A DNA stretch of 64,000 nucleotides, from assembly GCA_016705695.1 (NCBI GenBank), contig JADJLA010000001.1, forward strand, positions 744,001 through 808,000, given 5' to 3'. The position numbers were made by a program, and so were the translations under genes. The notes below the pieces were generated by a model. That model saw nothing but the letters and a program-made list of their open reading frames with translations. It was not told where the DNA came from and made no database searches. The DNA comes from Sphingobacteriaceae bacterium. Lineage in GTDB: Bacteria > Bacteroidota > Bacteroidia > B-17B0 > Aurantibacillaceae. Of this stretch, positions 28,114 through 35,394 are shown piece by piece; position 1 is the stretch's first letter; each line of letters starts with the position of its first letter.

Positions 28114-28145
28114 GGCGCCTAATCCATTTTGTTTAATTTTGAGGC

Positions 28146-28544
28146 ATGAATTTCTGGAAACGTTTAAGATTTTACGGCATTGGTTTTGGAATAGGCCTTT
28201 TGATAGTTTATGCCATGTTTGGTAATCGCAGTTGCGCCAGTCCCGGCCAAGTAAAAATGCGTGAGTTATCATTTCAGTATTTTCGTTTAAGCGATAAAGC
28301 TCGTTGCAAAATGAATTGTTTGAAGCTTAACGAACATCTTCTAAAAATAAAATTGCGTCATTTTGAAATTAATTACGATAAAAGTGATGTACATAAAATT
28401 CCGTGCGGCAGTTATTTTATTGAAGAGCAAAAGGAACATGCGGGCGAGTACAATTTTAATTTAGTGATCTACGATTGCGACAGCGTTAGTGAAATTAACG
28501 ATATCAATATTTTGAAAGCGCCGCAAACCTGTACATGTCAATAA
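28146..28544 (+). CDS. Small membrane-anchored protein (DUF4258-like)
   Basis: A 132-residue protein with one N-terminal helix (FYGIGFGIGLLIVYAMFG) followed by GNRSCASPGQVKMRELS and a soluble domain ending in a Cys-rich CTCQ. The helix and the pattern 'VKMRELS...LSDKARCKM...CGSYFIE' resemble proteins annotated as DUF4258 in Bacteroidota; that label is from memory and moderately sure. It lies 32 bp after the M1 peptidase gene and its stop codon overlaps the tadA start (TAATG), so it is in an operon with tadA. Confidence 0.7.
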   Translation: MNFWKRLRFYGIGFGIGLLIVYAMFGNRSCASPGQVKMRELSFQYFRLSDKARCKMNCLKLNEHLLKIKLRHFEINYDKSDVHKIPCGSYFIEEQKEHAGEYNFNLVIYDCDSVSEINDINILKAPQTCTCQ

Positions 28545-28984
28545 TGCCTTTATATAGCGACGAACATTTTATGCTTGAGGCTTTAAAAGAGGCACAAAAA
28601 GCATTTGATGCAGATGAAGTTCCCGTTGGCGTTGTAGTAGTAGCAAATAACAAGATCATTGGAAGAGCGCATAATTTAACCGAGCGTTTAAACGATGTAA
28701 CAGCGCATGCCGAAATGCAAGCTATTACAAGCGCTGCAAATTCTTTAGGCGGGAAATATTTAACGGATTGTACAATTTATGTAACGCTCGAGCCATGTGT
28801 GATGTGCGCCGGAGCTCTTGCGTGGAGCCAGGTAAGTAAATTGGTTATTGGAGCACCTGATACAAAAAAGGGTTTTGGTTTATTAGAGCAAAATGTTCTG
28901 CATCCTAAAACCGAAATTGTAAAGGGCGTATTAGAGCAAGAGTGTAGCGAATTGTTAAAGGAATTCTTCCGTAAAAAACGTTAA
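28544..28984 (+). CDS. tadA: tRNA-specific adenosine deaminase TadA
   Basis: About 146 residues with the zinc/catalytic motif HAEMQAI near residue 54 and PCVMCAGAL near residue 84, the H(A)E...PCxxC signature of cytidine/deoxycytidylate deaminase-fold enzymes; DEVPVGVVVV and the overall length match TadA. It converts A34 to inosine in tRNA-Arg(ACG). The ATG at 28544 shares its first base with the preceding stop codon; another in-frame ATG nine bases upstream is possible. Confidence 0.95.
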   Translation: MPLYSDEHFMLEALKEAQKAFDADEVPVGVVVVANNKIIGRAHNLTERLNDVTAHAEMQAITSAANSLGGKYLTDCTIYVTLEPCVMCAGALAWSQVSKLVIGAPDTKKGFGLLEQNVLHPKTEIVKGVLEQECSELLKEFFRKKR

Positions 28985-28997
28985 TTCAACCCTTATT

Positions 28998-29065
28998 TCC
29001 CGCAGATTTAGCTGATAAACGCAGATCTGCACTCGGATCTGCGAAAATCCGCGTAATCTGCGGGA
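28998..29065. repeat. Palindromic 'CGCAGAT' repeat
   Basis: Terminal arms TCCCGCAGATT and AATCTGCGGGA are perfect inverted copies, and the inside carries further GCAGATCTGC and GGATCTGCG units, so the element folds on itself at two levels. It lies 14 bp past tadA. Repeats built from CGCAGATT units occur between genes of many bacteria. Confidence 0.75.
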
Positions 29066-29131
29066 GATAGAAGCTAAAATTTGGTACTGTTTTTGCTTAA
29101 AATTCATTAACTTTATTAAAATTATTTTAGG

Positions 29132-29539
29132 ATGAAAAAATTAGCCATATGCGCCATGATCCTTTTTGGATCTTTAGCAGTAAACGCAAATTCAGGAAAT
29201 GACGTTATTATTGTAAAAGAAATACCGGCAAAAACTATCTGCATTAAAAATGGTATGGCTAATGATGTTAATACGTTTTTTAGTAATGCTACCAGCCTGT
29301 TCTTTGAAGTTTACAAGCCTGGCACAAAAGCTGATCTTGTTGCGATGATCGATAAATTAAAAGCCGTTGATGGGGTTGAGAACGCAAGTGCAGGAACAAT
29401 TAACGGAGATTATTATGCGATCACACTTACATTAAAAACAAAAAAAGATAAAGCTTGGTTCGCAAAAGCATTTGCGGCTGCAGGATTGGAGTATATCAAA
29501 ATAAATAATAACGAGATCGTTGAGGTTGCTAAGCTATAA
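29132..29539 (+). CDS. Small secreted protein, HMA-like
   Basis: A 135-residue protein with a signal peptide ending VNANS. The mature domain has a beta-alpha-beta pattern with GTKADLVAMIDKLKAVDGVENASAGTINGDYYAITLTLKT, which resembles the ferredoxin-like fold of heavy-metal-associated domains but lacks the CxxC motif. Function is not known. It is monocistronic and followed by a large nested inverted repeat. Confidence 0.7.
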   Translation: MKKLAICAMILFGSLAVNANSGNDVIIVKEIPAKTICIKNGMANDVNTFFSNATSLFFEVYKPGTKADLVAMIDKLKAVDGVENASAGTINGDYYAITLTLKTKKDKAWFAKAFAAAGLEYIKINNNEIVEVAKL

Positions 29540-29570
29540 TTGATTCGTATTATTTTCGCTGAACCAATGT

Positions 29571-29861
29571 GTCACCCCTAAAGGGGTTTTGTTTTCCATT
29601 TAATATTTTTCTACCAAGATGTCGTCCCTACGGGACTGAACAATCGGTATTTGAAAATAGTCTTGTAGGGACGAAATGTTGTACATGTGGTTTGTTTGCG
29701 GGATGAAACATATCACCCCTCAATGCAGCCCGCGGGGCGGGATGTTTCATCCCGTAAATGAATGTATTCTATATTTGTATGAATTGCTACATAGTCCCGT
29801 AGGGACGACATGTTGGTAGAAACATAAATCCAATAAACAAAAAAGCCCCTTTAGGGGCGAC
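29571..29861. repeat. Triple-nested inverted repeat (cluster B)
   Basis: The 351-bp gap between two convergent genes (29540-29890) has no gene and is almost filled by this element. Outer arms ~23 bp (29571-29593 and 29836-29861) contain CCCCTAAAGGGG; middle arms of 30 bp (29608-29637 and 29793-29822) match at 29 positions and contain GTCCCTACGGGAC; inner arms GGGATGAAACAT (29700-29711) and ATGTTTCATCCC (29742-29753) are perfect. An unpaired extra copy of the middle-arm motif lies at 29664-29682. The GTCCCGTAGGGAC core is shared with 9191-9203. Confidence 0.9.
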
Positions 29862-29890
29862 ATATTTTAAACAATAATTTTTTTAATGAT

Positions 29891-30763
29891 CTAAGAAGGA
29901 TTCAAATTAGCGGTCCAGATAGAGATCGTTTTCCCTGTTTTTTTATTGAAGATCAATGTTTTTTCATCTTGTGAAACATACACACGTGCGTGTTCTTCTT
30001 TTTCTTCGGTAGGAAATGTTATTTGTGTTACGTCCGATCCATCTTGTTTCATTTTAAAGATACAACGCGAACCATTTTTTGCTGTAGAGTAGTAGATCCA
30101 ATCTCCGGTTTTATTATACATGGGCCAGCCGTCTTGAATGTCGGGTGTGTTTGTAAGATTCTCGCTTTGGTGTGTGGTAACATTCAACACAAAAACATCA
30201 TCTGTTTTCTCACCCATTTTTGAGTACACGATCTTTTTCATATCGGGAGAATAACGCGCAAACAATTCATCTTCTTTTGTATAGGTAATGCGTTCAAGCG
30301 CTCCTGTTTTGATAATGTATTTATAAATATCTAATGTGCCGTTACCGCGGGTTGAACTAAATAATAATTGTTTTCCGTCAGGACTAAAATGCGGATGAAT
30401 ATCACTGCCTTTATCGTTTGTAATGCGTTTAAGATCTTTACCATTGGTACGCATTATATAAACTTCTTCGTTGCCATCGCGATCGCTCACAAAAGAGATC
30501 CATTCGTTATCGGCACTCCAATCGGCAAAATTATTATTGAATTTATCTTTTGTAACTTCAATATGGCTGTTGGTATTAAGATCAAAGATCAATAATTGCC
30601 ATTTGCCGGTAGCGTTTGATTGATAAAGAATACGTTTACTATCAATAGATAAATGGGGATAAGCATTTTCTACACCCTCGGTGCGAAATAGGATTTTGCA
30701 GAACTCCATATTCGATTGAAATAAGGTGTTCAGAAAAAAAAGACCAGTAATTATTTTAACCAT
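29891..30763 (-). CDS. TolB-like WD40/PD40 beta-propeller protein
   Basis: A 290-residue protein with an N-terminal hydrophobic segment and then six repeats of the PD40 type: PHLSIDSKRILYQSNATG, WSADNEWISFVSDRDG, PHFSPDGKQLLFSSTRG, YSPDMKKIVYSK and others, a complete six-bladed propeller. Proteins of this kind are periplasmic binding platforms related to TolB; no enzymatic residues are seen. It is a single gene that converges on the repeat-rich gap downstream and is followed upstream by marR in the same direction with a 94-bp gap. Confidence 0.8.
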   Translation of the reverse strand: MVKIITGLFFLNTLFQSNMEFCKILFRTEGVENAYPHLSIDSKRILYQSNATGKWQLLIFDLNTNSHIEVTKDKFNNNFADWSADNEWISFVSDRDGNEEVYIMRTNGKDLKRITNDKGSDIHPHFSPDGKQLLFSSTRGNGTLDIYKYIIKTGALERITYTKEDELFARYSPDMKKIVYSKMGEKTDDVFVLNVTTHQSENLTNTPDIQDGWPMYNKTGDWIYYSTAKNGSRCIFKMKQDGSDVTQITFPTEEKEEHARVYVSQDEKTLIFNKKTGKTISIWTANLNPS

Positions 30764-30857
30764 CTTGTAAGGTTTTTAATACTATGATCGAGTGCTCTCA
30801 TCAAATTTACCAAAAATATTACTCTTTTTATAGTCCTTTTATAAATGGTAAATTCCG

Positions 30858-31289
30858 TTAATTGTTACAATTATCTATGATCTTCTTAAGGGTTTGTTCT
30901 GTGGCTTGTAGTTCGGCAAAGCTTATACCGTGTAAACCGTGCTTTCGGTTGTCTTTTACCAAAGGGGTTATTTGTGTAATAAGTTCATTTCCCTTATCGG
31001 TAATAGTAAGTTTAAATCTGCGGCGACTAGTTTCGTGGGCTGCACGTTGAACAAGTTTTTTGAGTACTAAAAGTTCAATTAATCTAGTCATAGAGGCTTT
31101 ATCTTTAAATACCAATTCTGCCAGATCTGATTGGGTAAGTTTAGTGTTTTCGCTCAAGGCTTTTAGTACTAACCATTGATCCACTGTAATGCCAAAACCT
31201 TGGTCTTTAAATCGGGCCTGTACATAGCGGCGATACGATTTTATGGCTTTTTCGAGCTGATAGAAAAATATCTCGTTGAGCTTTTGCAT
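30858..31289 (-). CDS. MarR-family transcriptional regulator
   Basis: A 143-residue winged-helix protein. The DNA-binding segment is TKLTQSDLAELVFKDKASMTRLIELLVLKKLVQRAAHETSRRRFKLTITDKG, the standard MarR helix-turn-helix plus wing; the N- and C-terminal helices form the dimer. Such regulators repress their own and nearby genes until a small ligand or oxidant releases them. A perfect palindrome over its promoter marks the likely autoregulatory operator. A second copy of its core lies upstream of the fibre operon at 18267. The ligand cannot be predicted. Confidence 0.93.
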   Translation of the reverse strand: MQKLNEIFFYQLEKAIKSYRRYVQARFKDQGFGITVDQWLVLKALSENTKLTQSDLAELVFKDKASMTRLIELLVLKKLVQRAAHETSRRRFKLTITDKGNELITQITPLVKDNRKHGLHGISFAELQATEQTLKKIIDNCNN

Positions 31290-31293
31290 GAAG

Positions 31294-31324
31294 CAAAATT
31301 ACGAAATAATAGTTGATATATCAA
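31294..31324 (-). promoter_or_regulatory. marR promoter
   Basis: On the minus strand TTG (31324-31322), 20 bases, then TAATTTTG (31301-31294) fit the Bacteroidota -33/-7 consensus (TTTG, TAnnTTTG) closely. Only four bases separate the -7 box from the ATG at 31289, so the transcript would be leaderless or nearly so. Confidence 0.65.
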
Positions 31325-31329
31325 CTATT
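31308..31329. promoter_or_regulatory. MarR operator palindrome
   Basis: A perfect 22-bp palindrome centred on TAGTTGATATATCAACTA covers the -33 element and most of the spacer of the marR promoter. Size, symmetry and position are those of MarR-family operators, so autorepression is the natural reading. Confidence 0.75.
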
Positions 31330-31351
31330 GACATTCTCGATTCTTTAACAA

Positions 31352-31839
31352 TTAATGAAGGTCGAATGATAGGGTAAGGTCGCGGGGAGTGCCACTTTTA
31401 TGACAAGAAACGCAGTCTTTTCCTTCTTTATTGACCCCAATTACAACTTTCCCGTCGGGTTTGTACTCGCCCCAAACCCATTTATTGGAGGCAAATTTCG
31501 ATTTTGGGTCTTTTTCATCACGGCGTATAAACTTAATACGTTATTAGTATAAACTTCTTTCACGATCAATGAACCATCAGGAAAAGTTTGACCAGCCGGT
31601 AATTTTCCGTCAGCGCCCAAAGCATTCAAAGCAGTTTGGTTGAACTTGAGTTTAAAATAACCGTGTGGACTTCCTCCTTTTGGATCCCATAGAGTGTCTT
31701 TGCCTTTGTAAAAACTTAGCGACCCTGAGCTTGCTTCATCATACATGGCTTCGTTTGTTTTCTTTTTCTTACAGCTAAATATAGCTAGAGACAAAGCGGT
31801 TAAAAGGAATAAGGAAAGTGTTATATTTTTTGAGTTCAT
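31352..31839 (-). pseudogene. Cytochrome P460-like lipoprotein, frameshifted
   Basis: The first part (from the ATG at 31839) has a lipobox IFSC at residue ~22 and the segment PHGYFKLKFNQTALNALG. In that frame the protein runs to a stop at 31441 with an unrelated tail. From the A5 run at 31511-31515 (minus strand) the next frame continues sensibly, with SKFASNKWVWGEYKPDGK, then KDCVSCHKSG, a c-type heme motif CxxCH (31400-31414), to a stop at 31352. One extra A would give a 162-residue c-type heme lipoprotein of P460-like type. Either the gene is broken or a base was lost in sequencing. Confidence 0.75.
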
Positions 31840-31844
31840 GTTTT

Positions 31845-32282
31845 TTAATTTAAGTATTCTGCGGGTACTATTTCAACTCGGGTCATAAATTTGCCAAGCT
31901 CGTCCCTAAAATAATATTCTAAAATAACGTTATTATCTCTGAATAATTGTAGATCAGGGTTACTTTTAGCATTATTTATCATGGCCGGTTTAACACTCAT
32001 GGCAAACATTTCAACGTCCATTGAATCTTTATTGAAATTCAAACAAGTGTAATTGTAACGAAATGTTTTATTTTCATGAATAGAAGCGCTGTCGAGTCGG
32101 GTATCATTATCTATTTGCTGTGGACAAGTTTTATTAAGTTCGGTGGCGGTGTATTTCATGATCTTGTCAAAATCCTTCTCTTTTCCAAATACTGAAAAGC
32201 GGATAAATAATAAAACAATTAAAATAGCAACAAACAAAATAACTCTTTGGAAGTTCTTTTTGTTTTCGGAGATCTCAGCCAT
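31845..32282 (-). CDS. Small single-helix membrane protein, unknown
   Basis: A 145-residue protein with one transmembrane helix (VILFVAILIVLLFIRFSVFG) near residue 15 and a soluble domain with CPQQIDNDTRLDSA. This domain outline (two-Cys, 'LNKTCPQxID..TRLD') is common in small Bacteroidota proteins that have no assigned role. It precedes the P460-like gene with a 5-bp gap, so the two are cotranscribed and may share a function at the membrane. Confidence 0.7.
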   Translation of the reverse strand: MAEISENKKNFQRVILFVAILIVLLFIRFSVFGKEKDFDKIMKYTATELNKTCPQQIDNDTRLDSASIHENKTFRYNYTCLNFNKDSMDVEMFAMSVKPAMINNAKSNPDLQLFRDNNVILEYYFRDELGKFMTRVEIVPAEYLN

Positions 32283-32379
32283 TCTCTAAAAATAATTCAT
32301 TATTTGATGCATTACAAAAGTAAATGAGGTTAAAATACTCATATGCGAATGAACCTTTTGCGAGAAGGAGTGTAGTGAA

Positions 32380-32412
32380 AAATAGAACCCCGCTTTTTAA
32401 GCGGGGCTATTT
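32380..32412 (-). terminator. Terminator of the clpB transcript
   Basis: An 8-bp perfect stem (CCCCGCTT at 32388-32395 with AAGCGGGG at 32399-32406), extendable by TAG/CTA, followed by a T run on the minus strand. It starts directly at the stop of the small gene downstream of clpB. Confidence 0.88.
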
Positions 32413-32600
32413 TAATTATTCTGATCCTTTTGTATTTTACTTTCTGATTTTTCTTTTATTACGACTTCCTTCTTCTCCTCATCTTCAGTACTTTCTTTTT
32501 TAGAGAATTTGACCGGCACAGCGCCAACTATGGCCATTCCAAAACTTGCTAAAGCTCCCATCAAAATTATAATAGTAATATGAAAGTATTTACGAAACAT
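32412..32600 (-). CDS. Small single-helix membrane protein downstream of clpB
   Basis: A 62-residue protein with an N-terminal transmembrane helix (ITIIILMGALASFGMAIVGA) and a charged Lys/Glu tail. It begins 3 bp after the clpB stop and ends at a strong terminator, so it is the second gene of the clpB transcript. The tight spacing and terminator support a real gene; no family is recognised. Confidence 0.6.
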   Translation of the reverse strand: MFRKYFHITIIILMGALASFGMAIVGAVPVKFSKKESTEDEEKKEVVIKEKSESKIQKDQNN

Positions 32601-32603
32601 TTA

Positions 32604-35198
32604 TTAGTTTCTAAATACAAACTTGTTCTCAAACATATCTACAACAATTTCTTTTTCCTTATCAATTTTCCCTTCTAAAAGTTGCTTCGATAACTCGTTA
32701 AGTATTTGTTTTTGTAATACACGTTTTACAGGCCTTGCACCAAATTGCGGATCAAATCCTAATTCGGCTAACCAATCTAAGGCTTCTTCGCTTGCTTTTA
32801 ACTTTACGTTCTGCTCTTCTAAACGTTTTACGATGAGGTTGAATTGTATCCTTACAATTTCTTTCACGTCCTTACGGCTTAGAGGTTCAAACATGATCAC
32901 TTCATCAATACGATTCAAAAATTCAGGGCGGATACTTTTCTTCAGCAAGTCAAAAACCTGCGCGCGAGTTTTGATCAACACATCGTCTTTATTCTTATCG
33001 GTCATGCATTCAAAACTCTCTTGTATGATGTGAGAACCAATATTACTTGTCATGATGATGATCGAGTTTTTGAAGTTCACAGTTCGTCCTTTGCTATCGG
33101 TCAATCGTCCATCATCCAATACTTGCAATAAGATATTGAAAACATCAGGGTGTGCTTTTTCGATTTCATCTAACAAAATAACAGAGTAGGGACGTCTGCG
33201 CACGGCTTCGGTTAATTGTCCGCCTTCATCATAACCCACATATCCCGGAGGCGCACCAATTAATCGGCTCACGGCATGACGTTCTTGAAACTCACTCATG
33301 TCAATTCGCGTCATAGCATTCTCATTGCTAAATAAGAACTCGGCAAGCGCTTTTGCTAATTCGGTTTTACCTACACCGGTAGTTCCCAAGAAAATAAAAG
33401 ATCCAATTGGTTTTTTATTATCCTGTAAACCGGCTCTACTTCTTCTAACAGCATCGGCAATACTTTCAATGGCATCGTGCTGACCAACCACGCGTTTGTG
33501 AAGTTCGGCTTCCAAGTGAAGTAATTTTTCTTTTTCGCTTTGAAGCATACGTGTAACCGGAATTCCTGTCCATGCGCTAACCACAGCAGCAATATCTTCG
33601 CTATCTACTTCTTCTTTTACTAATTGCGAGCCACTTGCTTTTGCTTCTCCTAATTTCTTTTCAACCTCTTCCAGTTTGGCTTCCGCTTCTTTTATTTTTC
33701 CGTAACGAATCTCGGCTACTTTGCCATAATCACCTTGCTTCTCAAAATTGGTGGCTTGTAATTTAAGATCTTCAATTTGTAATTTTATTTTCTGAACGTT
33801 TTCAATAACTTCTTTCTCTCCTTGCCATTTTGCACGCAAAGCAGTTCGTTTATCTTGATGTTCGGCAATTTCTTTATTTAGTACATCAACTTTTTTCCCT
33901 TCGTTCTCGCGTTTCATGGCCTCACGTTCAATTTCCAACTGCATGATCTTACGCTCAACTTCGTCGAGTTCAATTGGCATAGAGTTTATTTGCATACGCA
34001 ATTTACTCGCGGCCTCATCCATTAAGTCAATTGCTTTATCAGGTAAAAAGCGATCGCTAATATATCGCTGGCTTAATTCTACTGCTGCAATAATTGCTTC
34101 GTCTTTTATACGCACTTTGTGATGTGCTTCATATTTTTCTTTTATACCACGCAAAATAGAAATCGCATCTTCCGAACTTGGCTCTTCTACCATTACCTTT
34201 TGAAAACGACGTTCTAATGCTTTATCCTTCTCAAAATATTTTTGAAACTCGGCAAGTGTTGTTGCACCAATGGCTCTTAACTCTCCTCTTGCTAAAGCAG
34301 GTTTTAAAATATTGGCTGCGTCCATGGCTCCTTCGCCACCGCCACCTGCACCAACTAATGTATGAATCTCGTCAATAAATAAAATAATATCTCCGTTAGC
34401 GCTTATCACTTCTTTAACTACCGATTTTAAACGCTCTTCAAACTCGCCTTTGTATTTTGCTCCTGCAATTAAAGCGCCCATGTCGAGCGAATACACTTGT
34501 TTGTTCTTTAAGTTCTCGGGTACATCACCGGCAATAATTCGGTGTGCTAAACCTTCGGCAATGGCAGTTTTACCAACACCGGGCTCACCAACTAAAATAG
34601 GGTTGTTCTTTGAGCGACGTGAAAGAATTTGTAATACTCTTCTGATCTCTTCGTCTCTTCCAATCACCGGATCTAACTTTCCTTTCTGCGCCTGCTGATT
34701 TAAGTTGATCGCAAATTTATTTAAGCTGTTGTAAGTATCTTCTGCGGTTTGACTTGTAACTTTTTCTCCTTTGCGAAGATCGGTTATAGCGGCTTTTAAA
34801 TTCTTTTCTGTAAGGCCCGAATCTTTCATCAGGTTTGCAATGGCATCTCCTGTGGTAACTAATCCAAGTAATAAATGTTCAACCGAAACATATTCGTCTT
34901 TGTATTCGGTAATACTTGCCGTAGCTTTTACAATAGCTTGATTGGCCGTGGTAGATAGATATGCTTGTCCACCCGAAACTTTCGGATAGGATTTAATAAT
35001 AGAATCAACCGTTCTTTCAAAAGTTTCAGGATTGATATTTAATTTCTTTAAAATAAAAGGCGTTACATTTTCATCTACCTCCAAAATACCTTTTAAGATA
35101 TGTCCGGTTTCAATGGCTTGATTGCCATTAAGTGTGCTCAAATGCATTGCTTTTTGCACTGCTTCTTGCGATCGTATTGTAAAATTATTCAAGTTCAT
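32604..35198 (-). CDS. clpB: ATP-dependent disaggregase ClpB
   Basis: An 864-residue Hsp100 protein with the whole ClpB layout: Clp-N repeat domain (1-~145), first AAA+ domain with Walker A GEPGVGKT near residue 205 and Walker B ILFIDEIHTL, a Glu/Lys coiled-coil M-domain (~400-530), second AAA+ domain with GTTGVGKTELAKALAE near residue 605 and VILLDEIEKAHPDV, and the C-terminal small domain. The presence of the M-domain separates it from ClpA/ClpC. It works with DnaK to rescue aggregated proteins. The 196-bp upstream region holds two small hairpins, of possible interest for heat control. Confidence 0.98.
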   Translation of the reverse strand: MNLNNFTIRSQEAVQKAMHLSTLNGNQAIETGHILKGILEVDENVTPFILKKLNINPETFERTVDSIIKSYPKVSGGQAYLSTTANQAIVKATASITEYKDEYVSVEHLLLGLVTTGDAIANLMKDSGLTEKNLKAAITDLRKGEKVTSQTAEDTYNSLNKFAINLNQQAQKGKLDPVIGRDEEIRRVLQILSRRSKNNPILVGEPGVGKTAIAEGLAHRIIAGDVPENLKNKQVYSLDMGALIAGAKYKGEFEERLKSVVKEVISANGDIILFIDEIHTLVGAGGGGEGAMDAANILKPALARGELRAIGATTLAEFQKYFEKDKALERRFQKVMVEEPSSEDAISILRGIKEKYEAHHKVRIKDEAIIAAVELSQRYISDRFLPDKAIDLMDEAASKLRMQINSMPIELDEVERKIMQLEIEREAMKRENEGKKVDVLNKEIAEHQDKRTALRAKWQGEKEVIENVQKIKLQIEDLKLQATNFEKQGDYGKVAEIRYGKIKEAEAKLEEVEKKLGEAKASGSQLVKEEVDSEDIAAVVSAWTGIPVTRMLQSEKEKLLHLEAELHKRVVGQHDAIESIADAVRRSRAGLQDNKKPIGSFIFLGTTGVGKTELAKALAEFLFSNENAMTRIDMSEFQERHAVSRLIGAPPGYVGYDEGGQLTEAVRRRPYSVILLDEIEKAHPDVFNILLQVLDDGRLTDSKGRTVNFKNSIIIMTSNIGSHIIQESFECMTDKNKDDVLIKTRAQVFDLLKKSIRPEFLNRIDEVIMFEPLSRKDVKEIVRIQFNLIVKRLEEQNVKLKASEEALDWLAELGFDPQFGARPVKRVLQKQILNELSKQLLEGKIDKEKEIVVDMFENKFVFRN

Positions 35199-35219
35199 AT
35201 ATTTCTTTTTTAGTGGTTA

Positions 35220-35319
35220 TCCGAGCAGAGTTTAATTTGTTTTCTCTGTTCGGATTTCCTTGTCAAACGAAAAACAACGCTTAGTAGGCATCAAATAGCG
35301 TTCCCGATAGAGATATCGG
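35220..35319. other. Hairpins in the clpB leader region
   Basis: TCCGAGCAGAG (35220-35230) pairs with CTCTGTTCGGA (35244-35254) with one G-T type mismatch, and CCGATA (35304-35309) pairs with TATCGG (35314-35319). Neither is followed by a T run, so they are not convincing terminators. They lie 22-120 bases upstream of the clpB start. Confidence 0.4.
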
Positions 35320-35394
35320 TAATTTCGACGTAAGGAATGTTAAATAAGTGACGGATTGACTTGAAAAACCAACAAAAATGACGTATTGGCAATG

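Noticed and set aside
27949..28272. 107-codon open frame on the minus strand across the M1 peptidase end
   Set aside because: It covers the ends of two convincing plus-strand genes and has no signal or motif.
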